DNA of 64,000 nt. Source: CAYWWY01 sp964462525 (GTDB lineage: Bacteria; Thermotogota; Thermotogae; MWEM01). Made by a program: the position numbers and the translations under genes. The DNA lies in the NCBI GenBank assembly GCA_964462525.1, contig CAYWWY010000004.1, positions 184,835 through 248,834 on the forward strand, in the 5' to 3' direction. Positions 27,211 to 35,630 of this stretch are shown piece by piece (positions within the stretch are counted from its first letter, which is position 1; each line of letters begins with the position of its first letter). The notes under the pieces were generated by a model. That model had not been told where the DNA came from. It searched no databases and saw only the letters and a list, made by a program, of their open reading frames with translations.

Positions 27211-28062
27211 TTGGCAATCAACAAGATCCCAGACCATTTCGGGACCAAACGTTTGTTTATTTTGGATCTCGATGGCACTTTTTCGTTGGATGGCGTCCCT
27301 TTCCCCAAGGCAATTGAATTGATCCAGCTCTTCGAAAGCCGGAACCAATTTTATGTCTTTCTGACCAACAACTCATCGAACAGCCAGAAAACGTATTATC
27401 AATCCTTGCGAAGGATGGGTTTGCCTGTTCAGCAAGATCATGTGGTCACTTCAAATCAGCTCGCGGGATGGTATATCTTGGACCAATATCCACAAAAGAC
27501 CATGATCTATTTAGGCACTCAGGACGGGGCAGAAGAATTGAAAGGAATGGGCCTTGATTTGGTTTTGCCTTATGATCGGTTTCGCGAGATCCCGGTGGAC
27601 TTGGCTTTATTGGCCTATGATAATGGGATCACGTACGAAAAAATGAAGAATTTTGCGCTCGCTTTGCGGAAAGACATACCCTATTTGGCCACTCATCCGG
27701 ATTTCAACTATCCTTCAAAGCAAGGGCTGTTACCTGACTGCGGATCCTACATTGCCCTGTTCCACGCTTCCACAGGAAAAACTCCAAACAGAATCTTCGG
27801 GAAGCCGGAATTCGATACATATCGCTTCCTCCTTCAAAAAAAAGGGATCTCTCCTGGTGAAGCTCTGATTATTGGGGATCGATTATATACAGATATTGCC
27901 GGTGGTGTCCAGGCTGGTATTGAAACCCTCTTGGTATTGAGCGGCGAAACCCAGGAAAAGGATTTGGTCTCTTCCGATATTCAACCGACATGGGTCGTCG
28001 ACTCGGTGGGTCAGTTCTATGATTGGTTGCTCACATTCCCGAAAGGATCGCCAGAAACATAG
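27211..28062 (+). CDS. HAD-IIA (NagD/phosphoglycolate phosphatase-like) hydrolase
   Basis: A 283-residue haloacid-dehalogenase-family phosphatase of subclass IIA. Motif I is FILDLDGTFSLDG, motif II LTNNSSNS, the C2 cap begins near residue 80, and motif IV is IIGDRLYTDIAGG. The family dephosphorylates small metabolites such as 4-nitrophenyl-phosphate analogues, phosphoglycolate and UMP. The TTG at 27211 follows AGAGGAGGTGTTTGCA and is preferred over a longer frame beginning before the -10 element. The sensor-kinase gene follows with its own promoter. Confidence 0.85.
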   Translation: MAINKIPDHFGTKRLFILDLDGTFSLDGVPFPKAIELIQLFESRNQFYVFLTNNSSNSQKTYYQSLRRMGLPVQQDHVVTSNQLAGWYILDQYPQKTMIYLGTQDGAEELKGMGLDLVLPYDRFREIPVDLALLAYDNGITYEKMKNFALALRKDIPYLATHPDFNYPSKQGLLPDCGSYIALFHASTGKTPNRIFGKPEFDTYRFLLQKKGISPGEALIIGDRLYTDIAGGVQAGIETLLVLSGETQEKDLVSSDIQPTWVVDSVGQFYDWLLTFPKGSPET

Positions 28063-28073
28063 CGGAAATATGG

Positions 28074-28079
28074 TATAAT
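28074..28079 (+). promoter_or_regulatory. Extended -10 promoter of the kinase-HDOD unit
   Basis: TGGTATAAT fits TGnTATAAT, 32 bases before TTG 28111. It may begin the long plus-strand run. Confidence 0.5.
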
Positions 28080-28110
28080 TCTATGACCCGTCATGGTAGG
28101 AGGCGATCTC

Positions 28111-29634
28111 TTGCGTGCAGGCACATCGATCGACCGGTTTCTTTTAACAGTGTCCACCTTTTCCCGGGAGTTGAATACTGCCAGAAAGCTCAACGATGTT
28201 TTTTCTGCGATCAACAATGTTCTGAAACGGTTTTTTCAGATCTCCTCCACTCTGGTGATGATTCAGAAGAAGGATGAATGGGAACCTGTTTTTTCAGACC
28301 CTGAGTTCCCAATCCCTATGGAAGAGCTTAAAACCTATATTGATCTTTCTTCAGACCGAAAAGCGCATAGTTTTTTCCCGGTTGATGAAGGGATTTTGTT
28401 GATCCTCCCCTCTCTGAAATCCGGACAGGTGCTTACCTTTTTTTTCGCTTTAATCCCGGGAAATTCGGATGATATTCGTCAAGAATTCGACAGTATCATC
28501 AATTTTATCAGTTTTTTTTCTGGGATCGTGATCGAAAATCTTCAGCTCTATCATGAAGTCGTTGAGCAATCCGCCATACAAGAGACGCTGAAAAAATACT
28601 TTCTCACCATTTTGGATTCGATTGATGAAGCAATCATGGTATGGAATAAAGAAGTTGAAATGTCCTTTGTTAATCTAAGTTTTCGGCATATGAATCTATC
28701 CGACTCGGTTATGGAAACAGTGAAAGGAATCGCCCGCAAGACGATGAGCGACCAAGCGGGTTTTTCTGTAGAAAAAGAGATCGATGAAGCCTTTTACTCT
28801 TTCAATTCTGTTTGGATGGAAGCGCAGGAAGAAGCTTTGGTCCGAATGGAAGACATTACCCGATCAAAGGAACTCGAGCGATTAAAACGGATTGATCAGA
28901 TGAAGACCGAATTTGTGTCCAATATTTCACACGAATTGCGAACGCCCCTTTCAGCAATTAAGGCTTATGGCGAGACCGTCATCGATTCTTTGGGTACAAC
29001 CGATACCGAAACAATTCAAGAATTTATGGGGACTTTGCTCGAACAAAGTGACCATTTGGAATTCCTGCTCGAACAGTTGTTGGACTTCTCAAAATTGGAA
29101 GACCATTCCCTGCAAATGGAGCGGAAGGCGCACGATCTTCAACCCCTTGTGGAAAAGACCGTTAAGAGTATTTTACCCAACTCGGATGGAAGCGTTGACA
29201 TCCAATTGGATTTGCCTGATGTGCCAATCGAAGTTTTGATCGACAAAAAGCGGATGAATCAAGTTCTTGGCCACATCATCAAAAATGCCATCAAGTACCG
29301 GAATCCCGATAGATCCACGACCGTTATCCGAGTAACAATCACCAAACAAGAGGATTCCGTCTTAATCACTATAGCCGATAACGGGATTGGCATTCCCGAA
29401 GAGAGCCTAGAGAGAATCTTTGAAAAGTTCTATCGCGTTGAGTCGGGCTTGACCTATGCTGTCGAAGGTACCGGTCTTGGTTTGGCTATATGCAAAGAAA
29501 TTATGGAAGGCCATAAAGGAAAAATCTGGGCAGAAAGCTCTTTAGAATTGGGATCGACCTTTTTTCTACAGATCCCACTCAACCGAATGGCGGATACAGC
29601 GGATGGAATTGAAAAAGACACTGCAGAAGATTGA
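28111..29634 (+). CDS. Soluble GAF-PAS sensor histidine kinase
   Basis: A 507-residue cytoplasmic kinase. Residues about 5-165 look GAF-like, 170-250 PAS-like. HisKA follows with H274 in NISHELRTPLSA, then an HATPase domain with N-box IIKNAIKYRN, G1 ADNGIGI and G2 GTGLGLAI. There is no receiver domain. The TTG at 28111 lies seven bases after AGGAGG, and an ATG at 28093 is too close to the transcription start. The HDOD gene starts 32 bases inside its 3' end, so the pair is coupled. Signal unknown. Confidence 0.85.
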   Translation: MRAGTSIDRFLLTVSTFSRELNTARKLNDVFSAINNVLKRFFQISSTLVMIQKKDEWEPVFSDPEFPIPMEELKTYIDLSSDRKAHSFFPVDEGILLILPSLKSGQVLTFFFALIPGNSDDIRQEFDSIINFISFFSGIVIENLQLYHEVVEQSAIQETLKKYFLTILDSIDEAIMVWNKEVEMSFVNLSFRHMNLSDSVMETVKGIARKTMSDQAGFSVEKEIDEAFYSFNSVWMEAQEEALVRMEDITRSKELERLKRIDQMKTEFVSNISHELRTPLSAIKAYGETVIDSLGTTDTETIQEFMGTLLEQSDHLEFLLEQLLDFSKLEDHSLQMERKAHDLQPLVEKTVKSILPNSDGSVDIQLDLPDVPIEVLIDKKRMNQVLGHIIKNAIKYRNPDRSTTVIRVTITKQEDSVLITIADNGIGIPEESLERIFEKFYRVESGLTYAVEGTGLGLAICKEIMEGHKGKIWAESSLELGSTFFLQIPLNRMADTADGIEKDTAED

Positions 29635-30448
29635 ACAGCTGCCGTCTCCGGATTTCGTCCTGCAAAAGATTGTGGAGACGGCTTCCAGCCCTAACTCTTC
29701 TGCAAAGGACCTGAATGAAATAGCCAAAAAGGATCAGGCATTTGCTTCCAAAATCCTGAAACTGGCCAATTCTACCTACTACGGATTGCCGCGAAAGGTA
29801 TCACAACTCACTGAAGCCATAATGATTTTGGGGTTTAAGACGGTCCGGAATATGGCGTTGAGCATTTTTACCCATGACAATTACTATCGATTTCGGGCTA
29901 AGAACATCGATATCAAAGATATTTGGAAACACGCCGTTTCTTGCGCCACTGTCGGCGAAATGATCGCGGAACGAATCGGATATCCAAATAAAGAAGAGCT
30001 GTTTATGTGTGGATTGATGCATGATATTGGGAAAACGGTACAAGCGATGGTTGTTCCAGAGTTGTTCGAGCAATTGATCGCTTTGGCGCGGCTTCGCAAG
30101 GTATCGTATTACCAAGCTGAGCGATTGATCGAAATTCCGACTCATGAAGTCTTCGCAGAGATGTTGCTTCAAAATTGGGATTTTCCGGAAATGGTCATTG
30201 CCGCGGCGTCGTTTCACCATCGGCCCAAAAGTTTGGGTACATCGATCTACTCGGATCTGGTGTATATCACAACATTATCCACCTATATCGCGGAACGGAT
30301 GAAGTTTGGAGACAATGGGTCTGGAACCCATATCTCTCTTCCTTTGCAGGTATGGCATGAGCTGGGGCTTACGCCCAGCAGTTTTCATGAGATCGTGCAG
30401 AAAACGCAGCACAAAATTGACCGTTTGGATGATTTTTTTTCGATTTGA
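29603..30448 (+). CDS. HDOD domain signalling protein
   Basis: A 281-residue protein whose N-terminal 220 residues are an HDOD domain: LPSPDFVLQKIVE, KDQAFASKILKLANS, LTEAIMILGFKTVRN and LFMCGLMHDIGKTV. HDOD proteins are related to HD phosphohydrolases and act in signalling; the HD-like MHDIGK is kept here, and other catalytic residues are uncertain. It overlaps the sensor-kinase gene by 32 bases, so it probably works as the kinase's output or modulator. The start has a weak ribosome site (AGCGG), which fits coupled translation. Confidence 0.85.
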   Translation: MELKKTLQKIEQLPSPDFVLQKIVETASSPNSSAKDLNEIAKKDQAFASKILKLANSTYYGLPRKVSQLTEAIMILGFKTVRNMALSIFTHDNYYRFRAKNIDIKDIWKHAVSCATVGEMIAERIGYPNKEELFMCGLMHDIGKTVQAMVVPELFEQLIALARLRKVSYYQAERLIEIPTHEVFAEMLLQNWDFPEMVIAAASFHHRPKSLGTSIYSDLVYITTLSTYIAERMKFGDNGSGTHISLPLQVWHELGLTPSSFHEIVQKTQHKIDRLDDFFSI

Positions 30449-30511
30449 ACCATGGAGTGGGATCATCCCCATGAAGCATGATTATCAATATTAGACACAG
30501 GAGGGAATGGT

Positions 30512-31534
30512 ATGCGCGTAGGGATTTTAACCGGGGGTGGAGATTGCCCAGGGCTGAATGCTGTCGTTCGGGGCATTGTCCATGCCAAACCGGAGGATAT
30601 GGAGATCTTTGGTTTTATGAATGGGTGGAATGGACTTTTGACCGGAGAACATACGATCTTAGCAACCGAAGATGTGGAAGGGATTCATATTTTGGGGGGA
30701 ACCATCCTGGGTACTTCTCGAACCAATCCCTTTAATCGCGAAGAGGACACTCAAAAAATGTTCCAAACCCTGGAAAAACTGAGGATTGATTCCTTGATCG
30801 CGATTGGTGGCGACGATACTCTTTCTGTTGGCGCGAAGCTATCTTCGTCGGGGTTCAATGTAGTAGGAGTGCCAAAAACCATCGATAATGATGTATCCCA
30901 TACGGATTATACATTCGGTTTTCATACGGCTGTAAATGTGGGCGCAGACGCAATTGATCGTCTTCATTCCACAGCTAAGTCCCACAGCCGGATCTTCTTC
31001 GTGGAACTAATGGGCCGGGAAGCAGGATGGATCGCTATAGAAGCGGGGCTTGCCGCAGGCGCGCATCTTATTCTCATTCCAGAGTATCCGATGACCTTGA
31101 AAGAGGTGCTGCAAATCGTGCAACATAGGATGGAGCGTTCTCAATATGCCGTGATCGCTGTTGCGGAAGGGTTTAAACCGACAGAATTGGAGAAAGCCGT
31201 TGGAGATCAAAAACAATCTGATGCGTTCGGGCACATTCGCTTGGGTGGAATTGCCCACTACCTTGCTGAAGTGACCAAAGAGCACCTCAAACATGATACC
31301 CGTTCTGTTGTTTTGGGTCACCTCCTTCGAGGAGGAACGCCAACGGCATTCGATCGGATTCTCGGGACCCGCTACGGAGTCAAGGCGATGGAATTAATCA
31401 AGAATGGTGATTTTGGCCGAATGGTTGCATTGAAAGGAAATGAAATTGTTTCCGTTCCGATTGAATATGGTGTGGCTACCAAAAAACTGGTACCCTATGA
31501 ATACTATCAATTGGCATCGCTCTTCTTTGGATGA
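30512..31534 (+). CDS. pfp: Phosphofructokinase, pyrophosphate-dependent type
   Basis: A 340-residue group-A phosphofructokinase, which phosphorylates fructose 6-phosphate in glycolysis. The phosphoryl-donor site reads GGDDT where ATP enzymes have GGDGS, and the following motif is PKTIDND where ATP enzymes have PGTIDND. Asp at the position of E. coli Gly104 and Lys at Gly124 are the accepted markers of pyrophosphate use. The enzyme should therefore be reversible and spare ATP, as in many anaerobes. The MGREAGW substrate motif is intact. ATG 30512 follows GGAGGGAATGGT. Confidence 0.92.
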   Translation: MRVGILTGGGDCPGLNAVVRGIVHAKPEDMEIFGFMNGWNGLLTGEHTILATEDVEGIHILGGTILGTSRTNPFNREEDTQKMFQTLEKLRIDSLIAIGGDDTLSVGAKLSSSGFNVVGVPKTIDNDVSHTDYTFGFHTAVNVGADAIDRLHSTAKSHSRIFFVELMGREAGWIAIEAGLAAGAHLILIPEYPMTLKEVLQIVQHRMERSQYAVIAVAEGFKPTELEKAVGDQKQSDAFGHIRLGGIAHYLAEVTKEHLKHDTRSVVLGHLLRGGTPTAFDRILGTRYGVKAMELIKNGDFGRMVALKGNEIVSVPIEYGVATKKLVPYEYYQLASLFFG

Positions 31535-31561
31535 TGGAGTGAGCATGCGAAAGGGTCGTGT

Positions 31562-32110
31562 ATGAATCGATTCCCCCATCCGTATCCCCAATGGGCCTTA
31601 GCAGTTATTGAGGCTTATGTCTGTCATCATAAGAAGCTGGACTCATTCGACGATCTCCCCCCAGATATGCAAACGCGCCGAGCCGGCTGCTTTGTTACTT
31701 TACATACAATCGACGGGCTATTACGCGGGTGCATTGGGACCATCGAACCATCTGGAGCGCATTTAGCGATGGAAATTCGGAATAATGCGATATCTGCTGC
31801 TACAAAGGATCCGCGATTCCCGCCCGTATCATGCGCTGAGGTGCCGGATTTACGTATCTCTGTAGATGTTTTGGGGCAACCTGAGCCAATCGTCGATGAT
31901 CGCGAACTGGATCCCAGACGATATGGAATCATTGTGGAGCACGGAGTTCGAAAAGGATTGCTCTTGCCCGATCTTGAGGGAGTTGACCGGGTCTCCCAGC
32001 AAATTTCAATCGCGCGTATGAAAGCGGGAATCCCGGAAGGGGTTCCCCTTACGATCTATCGGTTTTCTGTCGAACGGTATCTGGATTTTGAGCAAGGAGG
32101 GAACGAATGA
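31562..32110 (+). CDS. AMMECR1 domain protein (AmmeMemoRadiSam A)
   Basis: A 182-residue AMMECR1-domain protein. The family hallmark LRGCIGTIEP lies near residues 57-66, followed by NAISAATKDPRFPPV and the conserved DVLGQPEPI region. It overlaps the downstream radical SAM gene by four bases (ATGA), the standard pairing of the predicted AmmeMemoRadiSam system. Function is not established; roles in RNA or lipid modification have been suggested for the system. No MEMO component was found in the window. Confidence 0.9.
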   Translation: MNRFPHPYPQWALAVIEAYVCHHKKLDSFDDLPPDMQTRRAGCFVTLHTIDGLLRGCIGTIEPSGAHLAMEIRNNAISAATKDPRFPPVSCAEVPDLRISVDVLGQPEPIVDDRELDPRRYGIIVEHGVRKGLLLPDLEGVDRVSQQISIARMKAGIPEGVPLTIYRFSVERYLDFEQGGNE

Positions 32111-33108
32111 GGGAAGCTCTCTTCTATGAAGAATTTCCCACAGCGGAAGAACCCAAAACCATCCGTTGCACCTTATGCCCTCACCTATGCGTATTAACCC
32201 ATCATCAGGCCGGGTTGTGCATGGTACGGAGCAACGAAAATGGAGTGATGTATTCCACCAATTACGGACGGATTTCTTCGATCTCTATGGATCCGATCGA
32301 AAAAAAACCGTTGTATCACTTTCATCCAGGGCAGATGATCCTTTCGGTCGGTAGTTGGGGATGCAATTTTCGATGCCCTTGGTGTCAGAACTGGGAGATC
32401 GCTCAAGAGAAACCGGCTACCCAAAACGTCTATTCGGATCGATTGATTGATATCGCCATCAATCGACAGTCGGATGGAATCGCCTTCACGTACAATGAAC
32501 CTCTTGTTTGGTTCGAGTTTGTATTGGATACCACACGAATGGCAAACGCGAACGGATTGTACAATGTCTTGGTCACTAACGGGTATATCAACGAAGAACC
32601 GTTTCATCTTCTGCTTCAGACCGTAACAGCCATGAATATTGATTTGAAAGGATTCCAAGCCAAGTGGTACAAAAAGCGCTGTGGCGGAGATCTGGAAGTG
32701 GTTAAGCGCAACATTCGCAAAGCCTATCTCGAAGGCATTCATATCGAGCTTACTACTCTGATCATCCCCGGCGAAAACGATGACGATCCAACACTTCGTG
32801 AACTAGTGGAATGGGTCGCTTCTATTAGCGATACGATTCCATTGCACTTAACTCGATACCATCCGGCCCATCATTTTCAGAAGCCCCCTACGGACCTGTC
32901 CACGATGCACCACTTGTATGAGGTTGCGCGTGGATCTTTACAATATGTCTATCTGGGGAACCATAACGATCTGGACACCTCCAGTACCTATTGTCCTTCA
33001 TGCAACCATTTGGCCATCCAGCGAATCGGGTACGAAATCCGCCGATTCGGGATTAACGAACAGGGAGAATGCACTCAATGCGGGAAAAAACTAAATCTGA
33101 TCTTGTAA
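32107..33108 (+). CDS. AmmeMemoRadiSam system radical SAM enzyme
   Basis: A 333-residue radical SAM enzyme related to pyruvate-formate-lyase activase. The cluster motif is CNFRCPWCQN (CX3CX2C) near residue 83. An N-terminal CTLCPHLCVL stretch and a C-terminal zinc-ribbon-like pair (CPSC...CTQC) are present. It is coupled to the AMMECR1 gene upstream and overlaps apbE downstream by about 30 bases. The substrate is unknown. Confidence 0.9.
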   Translation: MREALFYEEFPTAEEPKTIRCTLCPHLCVLTHHQAGLCMVRSNENGVMYSTNYGRISSISMDPIEKKPLYHFHPGQMILSVGSWGCNFRCPWCQNWEIAQEKPATQNVYSDRLIDIAINRQSDGIAFTYNEPLVWFEFVLDTTRMANANGLYNVLVTNGYINEEPFHLLLQTVTAMNIDLKGFQAKWYKKRCGGDLEVVKRNIRKAYLEGIHIELTTLIIPGENDDDPTLRELVEWVASISDTIPLHLTRYHPAHHFQKPPTDLSTMHHLYEVARGSLQYVYLGNHNDLDTSSTYCPSCNHLAIQRIGYEIRRFGINEQGECTQCGKKLNLIL

Positions 33109-34136
33109 AGATGTCGCGGAAGGCCTGGTACATGGCATACGGGGGAATCGGAGTAATGACAATCATCCTGATTGCGATCGCTATGCGTCAGCCCCCTGCT
33201 TACCTTTCTCGAGATGGATTTCTCATGGGCACCTACGTGCGTGTTGTTGTTCATTCTTCCAAGGATCCCTACATGATCATGGATGCCATATTCCGCGAAC
33301 TCAAGCGCATCGAAGCGAAATTTGATCCCTATCGGGAAGGCAGCGAGATTTATGCCATCAACAAAAATGGAGCCACATTGACGGATATTGACCAAGAAAC
33401 GCGGTTTGTCATTGAACGATCCCTTTCGATCGCGCGGGCAACTAACGGAGCTTACGATCCCGCGCTTGGACGGATCATTCAATTGTGGGGGTTCGAACGG
33501 ATTTCCGACTCCTCTTTTCAGCCGCGTGTGCCGACACAGCAAGAAATTGCTGATGTTCTTCATTCATCGGGATACTACCATGTGGAGATCACGTCCATGG
33601 GGATCCGTCTTTTGGAGAGCGCTCAATTGGATTTGGGTGGAATCGTTAAGGGATATGCGATCGATCGGTCAATCCAGGTTGCACGGGCATTGGATCCAAA
33701 AGTCAATGGATATATCGACGCAGGGGGAGATATCGGTTTCTTGGGGGCCAAATTCGGTACAGCCGACTGGCTTGTGGGCATCCAGAATCCCCGCCCGGGA
33801 TCCCCGGAGGATGACACGCCCATTCACATCCTATACCTACGGGAAGGCGCCGTGGCTACCAGCGGAGATTACCAAAGGTATTTTATGGTAGACGCGAAGC
33901 GGTATCACCATGTAATAAACCCATTTACCGGAACACCTGTGGATGGGGTTATATCTTCCACAGTTATCGCAAACACAGCCATGGATGCAGATGCATTGTC
34001 AACTGCCGCGATGGTTCTAGGGAGCGAAATTGCGGTCCATACGATTCCTCAGTTGGGTGGGCAAGTGTTCCTGATTTCGGAACAAGGGGTCCATCGGTAT
34101 TCAACCGGGTTCTCCCATTTTTTGAATCCAAGGTAG
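33078..34136 (+). CDS. apbE: FAD:protein FMN transferase, membrane-anchored
   Basis: A 352-residue ApbE that moves FMN from FAD onto Thr residues of exported or membrane flavoproteins. An N-terminal membrane segment (about 18-36) places the enzyme outside the cytoplasmic membrane; there is no lipobox Cys. Motifs: FLMGTYVRVVV, IEAKFDPYREGSEI, DLGGIVKGYAIDR, AGGDIGFLG, ATSGDYQRYF and HHVINPFTG. ATG 33078, ten bases after GGGAG, was chosen over 33069 (too close) and 33111 (no ribosome site). It is followed directly by NusG-II and Gx genes, an arrangement like flavin-based electron-transfer loci. Confidence 0.9.
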   Translation: MREKTKSDLVKMSRKAWYMAYGGIGVMTIILIAIAMRQPPAYLSRDGFLMGTYVRVVVHSSKDPYMIMDAIFRELKRIEAKFDPYREGSEIYAINKNGATLTDIDQETRFVIERSLSIARATNGAYDPALGRIIQLWGFERISDSSFQPRVPTQQEIADVLHSSGYYHVEITSMGIRLLESAQLDLGGIVKGYAIDRSIQVARALDPKVNGYIDAGGDIGFLGAKFGTADWLVGIQNPRPGSPEDDTPIHILYLREGAVATSGDYQRYFMVDAKRYHHVINPFTGTPVDGVISSTVIANTAMDADALSTAAMVLGSEIAVHTIPQLGGQVFLISEQGVHRYSTGFSHFLNPR

Positions 34137-34144
34137 GCATCATT

Positions 34145-34543
34145 GTGCAACCGTCTTTTCCCAAGATGTGGACTCCTATGGATCTTTTGCTGATCATGGG
34201 GATTATTTTGGTGATCGGATCAGCAATTGTTTTCCAAATGAATGATCCGACAATCCCATCCCAGGTTTTGGTGGAAATATCCGGGGTCGTTGCCTATCAA
34301 TATACTCTCCCCGTGCGGGGGTCATACCTTTTGACTATTAATGGAAGAGAAGCCATGGTTCTGGAGATCTCAGAATATCGTGTACGGTTAACCTCTTCTG
34401 ACTGCCCATTTCAGCGATGTGTTCATCATGGATTTCTGAAAAGACCATCGGATGCCATTATCTGTGTGCCAAACGAAACCGTTGTTCGATATAACACCAA
34501 CCCGGTTTTACCAGATGCTCCATGGGACGTAATGACACGATGA
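34145..34543 (+). CDS. NusG domain II protein (EetA-like)
   Basis: A 132-residue protein with one N-terminal membrane segment (about 13-31) and an external NusG domain II fold. A Cys pair DCPFQRCVHHGF is conserved in this family and could form a disulfide or bind a cofactor. In Listeria-type flavin electron-transfer loci, a protein of this family (EetA) accompanies ApbE and a Gx-type membrane protein (EetB), as recalled from the literature. Start is GTG at 34145. Its stop overlaps the next gene's ATG. Confidence 0.75.
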   Translation: MQPSFPKMWTPMDLLLIMGIILVIGSAIVFQMNDPTIPSQVLVEISGVVAYQYTLPVRGSYLLTINGREAMVLEISEYRVRLTSSDCPFQRCVHHGFLKRPSDAIICVPNETVVRYNTNPVLPDAPWDVMTR

Positions 34544-35091
34544 AACCGAGTGAGAGGACCGGGGAATCGGTTCGACTCGGCCTTTTGGTGGTTCTGAGCG
34601 CGACAATGTATATGATGGAAACCTTTTTACCCGGGTTTTTTTTGGTTCCAGGCTTCCGGTGGGGCTTTTCCAATTCGATCGTTCTGTTCTGCGTGATTGG
34701 TGGGCGCTACCGTGATGGGATTATTGTGAGCGCGCTGAAGAGCGTCTTGGGTTCTTTTTTCACAGGCACGTTATTCTCATTCCCGTTTCTACTCGGCTTT
34801 GGCGGAGTGATCAGTGGGGCTGTAGCGATGATTCTTGCACGGAAAACCCGATTGTTCGGGATTTCGGGAATCAGTATCATTGGAGCCTGCGTCAACAATA
34901 CTGTTCAGCTTTTTTTGGCATCAATCATTGTGCGTTCCCAGCAAGTGATGGCCCTTATGCCTTATATTATCCTAGTGGGCACTGTCAGTGCAGTGGTGAA
35001 CGCGATTATTGTTTCAGGAGGTCTTCGATGGTTGCGAAAGAGAAAACTCAACTGGTTCTTGTATCCCAATCCCCGAGAAGGAAAGAGTTGA
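34540..35091 (+). CDS. Gx transporter-family membrane protein (EetB-like)
   Basis: A 183-residue integral membrane protein, largely hydrophobic with about five segments, of the family annotated as Gx transporter or heptaprenyl-diphosphate synthase component I. The conserved opening MYMMETFLPGFFLVPGFRWG and the SALKSVLGSFFTGTLFSFP segment are visible. It resembles the S-component fold of ECF transporters. The ATG at 34540 overlaps the preceding stop (ATGA); an ATG 18 bases upstream is possible. Its 3' end overlaps maf by 64 bases. Confidence 0.75.
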   Translation: MKPSERTGESVRLGLLVVLSATMYMMETFLPGFFLVPGFRWGFSNSIVLFCVIGGRYRDGIIVSALKSVLGSFFTGTLFSFPFLLGFGGVISGAVAMILARKTRLFGISGISIIGACVNNTVQLFLASIIVRSQQVMALMPYIILVGTVSAVVNAIIVSGGLRWLRKRKLNWFLYPNPREGKS

Positions 35092-35630
35092 TCAAACGAC
35101 TAGATCTACCATTCCAAACCATTTCGCCCGATCATCTCCACGAAAACTCTCAGGAATCCGTACCTCAACTACACACCCTGGAAGTTGCGCAATGGAAGAT
35201 GGATTCCGTTTTGAACCAAAACGCCCCTGCGCCAGGGCAAATATGGATTTCAGCCGATACAATTGTGGTGTATCAAGATCACCTCTTAGGGAAACCGAAA
35301 GACAAAGAGGATGCCTTTCGGATGTTGGCTGTCCTTTGCGGAAAATGGCATTTTGTATATACAGGCGTTGTGATGAATGCATATGGTTTTGACTCCAATG
35401 AGCAAGTCATTCAATTTTGCGAAGAAACACGGGTAAAATTCCGGAATGTTCCCGCTTCCATGATTCGCCGAATCTTGGATAAAGAAGAAGCTTTGGATAA
35501 AGCGGGCGCATATGCCATTCAAGGATATGGGGGGCTCCTTGTAGAACGAATTGTCGGGGATTACTACAACGTTATGGGATTTCCTCTGGGCCGCATATGG
35601 GAAACCCTTTTGAGTTTGGGAGCCTATTGA
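35028..35630 (+). CDS. maf: Maf-family nucleoside-triphosphate pyrophosphatase
   Basis: A 200-residue Maf protein that hydrolyses non-canonical or methylated nucleoside triphosphates. Motifs: LVSQSPRRKELI near residue 11, SADTIVVYQDHLLGKP, and GAYAIQGYGGLLVERIVGDYYNVMGFP. The usual leading SASPRR is SQSPRR here. ATG 35028 follows CAGGAGGTCTTCG and lies inside the Gx gene. It abuts radC; this neighbourhood occurs in several bacteria. Confidence 0.92.
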   Translation: MVAKEKTQLVLVSQSPRRKELIKRLDLPFQTISPDHLHENSQESVPQLHTLEVAQWKMDSVLNQNAPAPGQIWISADTIVVYQDHLLGKPKDKEDAFRMLAVLCGKWHFVYTGVVMNAYGFDSNEQVIQFCEETRVKFRNVPASMIRRILDKEEALDKAGAYAIQGYGGLLVERIVGDYYNVMGFPLGRIWETLLSLGAY

